A DNA stretch of 5,853 nucleotides from positions 1-5,853 of the forward strand of contig SLRW01000139.1 in NCBI GenBank assembly GCA_007130745.1, given 5' to 3'. Below, piece after piece: positions 4,783 to 5,853 of the stretch. Positions within the stretch are counted from its first letter, which is position 1. The number at the start of each line of letters is the position of its first letter. The notes beneath the pieces are model-generated. The model was not told the DNA's origin. It saw only the letters and a list, made by a program, of their open reading frames with translations, and did not search any database. The stretch comes from Gammaproteobacteria bacterium (GTDB lineage Bacteria > Pseudomonadota > Gammaproteobacteria > UBA5335 > SLRW01). The position numbers and the translations under genes are program-made.

Positions 4783-5853
4783 TCAAAACCTGTTCCTGCG
4801 GTCGCTGGAAGATGGGATGCCCATGGCTTCACGGTACTTGGCCACGGTGCGTCTTGCCACATTGATGCCCTGTTCGCTGATCATGTCCGCCAGTTTGCTG
4901 TCACTCAGAGGGCGTTGCCGGTCTTCGGCGGTGATCAGGCGACGGATGATAGCGTGAATGGCGGTTGCCGAACATTCCCCGCCATCGGCGGTAGAGACGT
5001 GACTGGAGAAAAAGTACTTGAACTCGAAGATGCCGCGCGGAGTGTGCATGTATTTGCGCGTGGTCACCCGGGAAATGGTGCTTTCATGCATTTCCACGGC
5101 CTCGGCGATTTCGCGCAGAATCATAGGTTTCATGACCTCTTCGCCATGTTCCAGAAAGTCCTGCTGGCGTTCGATAATGCATTGCGCGACCCGCATCAGG
5201 GTTTCGTTGCGACTTTGCAGGCTTTTGATAAACCAGCGTGCCTCACGGGTATGGTCACGCAGCGTCTGGTTGTCCTGTTCAGAGCGAAGTTCATTGGCCA
5301 GCGAGCTGTAGAGGGGGTTAATGCGCAGTCGCGGGGTGGTGGCCGGATTAAGCTCAACCTCCCAGCCCCGTTCACCGCGGCGGACAAAAACATCCGGAAC
5401 AATATATTCAGTGGGCGGGCCGCCCAGGCGTGAGCCGGGATGCGGATCAAGGGTGCGAATCAGGCTCACCGCGCGCGCCAGTGATTCTTCCGTGGCCCCG
5501 GTACGCCGCGCCAGCAGGGTCATATCGCCACCGGCCAGCGTTTCCAGATGGTTGTCGACCAGTTCGCGCGCCAGCGCTACGGTGCCGTCATCGTCATCCA
5601 TGTCGCGTAATTGCAGGAGCAGGCATTCACCGGGGTCTTGTGCGAACACCCCGGGTGGATCGAAGCATTGCAGGCGATGCAGGACGGCGTTCACCTCGTC
5701 GAGCTCAATATTGAGCTCGGGCGGCAGACTGGCGCGGATTGTTTCGGGATCCTCGTGCAGATAGCCATCGTCATCAATGGCGTCGATCAGCGCGGTGGCT
5801 ATGGCCATGTCGGCCGGGCTGAAATGGGCAAATTCGGTTTGCCAGCTGAGGTG
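4783..5853 (-). CDS. rpoN: RNA polymerase sigma-54 factor RpoN (partial, N-terminus outside the window)
   Basis: Alternative sigma factor that directs RNA polymerase to -24/-12 promoters and needs AAA+ activators. The frame stays open to the window edge and codes for 356 visible residues. About 120 residues are missing, including the glutamine-rich region I that contacts activators. The first visible residues (HLSWQTEFAHFSPAD) already match the core-binding region and lead into AIATALIDAIDDDGYL, a strongly conserved block. The helix-turn-helix lies at about visible residues 245-265 (EIAEAVEMHESTISRV), followed by the KYMHTPRGIFEFKYFFSS block. The RpoN box ARRTVAKYRE, which reads the -24 element, is at about 333-342 (bases 4857-4828). 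The protein ends soon after it, as is normal. An internal ATG at 5808 is not the start, because conserved sequence precedes it. The stop codon is 2 nt before ptsN. All visible hallmarks are intact. Confidence 0.97.
   Translation of the reverse strand, partial: HLSWQTEFAHFSPADMAIATALIDAIDDDGYLHEDPETIRASLPPELNIELDEVNAVLHRLQCFDPPGVFAQDPGECLLLQLRDMDDDDGTVALARELVDNHLETLAGGDMTLLARRTGATEESLARAVSLIRTLDPHPGSRLGGPPTEYIVPDVFVRRGERGWEVELNPATTPRLRINPLYSSLANELRSEQDNQTLRDHTREARWFIKSLQSRNETLMRVAQCIIERQQDFLEHGEEVMKPMILREIAEAVEMHESTISRVTTRKYMHTPRGIFEFKYFFSSHVSTADGGECSATAIHAIIRRLITAEDRQRPLSDSKLADMISEQGINVARRTVAKYREAMGIPSSSDRRNRF
4828..4857 (-). other. RpoN box (coding motif for -24 promoter recognition)
   Basis: These ten codons encode ARRTVAKYRE, the near-invariant sigma-54 signature that contacts the -24 GG element. 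It matches the classical motif, so DNA recognition by this sigma factor is expected to be standard. Confidence 0.93.

Overview
The window is a stretch of high-GC proteobacterial chromosome. It holds one dense operon read entirely from the minus strand, so the transcription order runs from high to low coordinates. The order is rpoN (5' end cut by the window edge), ptsN (EIIA-Ntr), hprK (HPr kinase/phosphorylase), rapZ, a mannose-family EIIA protein, ptsH (HPr) and ptsI (Enzyme I). This is the regulatory phosphotransferase cluster found beside rpoN in many gamma- and betaproteobacteria. Having hprK, an EIIA-Man protein and a GAF-less Enzyme I together is unlike the enteric rpoN-hpf-ptsN-rapZ-npr cluster. 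It suggests a non-enteric gammaproteobacterium (Chromatiales- or Xanthomonadales-like) or a betaproteobacterium. That placement is inference from gene order and protein style only.

Layout: 5853-4783 encodes the sigma-54 core-binding and DNA-binding regions. 4780-4307 is ptsN, 4304-3471 hprK, 3474-2617 rapZ, 2620-2216 the EIIA-Man protein, 2229-1954 ptsH and 1895-156 ptsI. Most junctions are 2-nt gaps, 4-nt overlaps (GTGA, ATGA) or a 14-nt overlap, which points to translational coupling. The one real gap is 58 nt before ptsI, and it contains a small hairpin. Positions 1-155 are non-coding or nearly so. They hold a possible C-terminal scrap of a plus-strand gene, a small GC hairpin, and an AT-rich cluster of CTTAAG palindromes ending in a T-tract. 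The cluster looks like a terminator for plus-strand transcription converging on the operon.

How the parts fit: PEP phosphorylates ptsI (His196), which passes phosphate to HPr His17 and then to EIIA-Man His10 and/or EIIA-Ntr His71. No EIIB or EIIC permease gene is present, so the chain as seen is regulatory rather than a sugar transporter. HprK would add a second control at HPr Ser48. RapZ and RpoN tie the cluster to cell-envelope amino-sugar control and sigma-54 transcription.

No wholly new system is visible. The points most worth a second look are a divergent, short HprK with a changed signature motif, the absence of hpf between rpoN and ptsN, a RapZ without the basic C-terminal tail of the E. 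coli protein, and the palindrome cluster at the convergent end.
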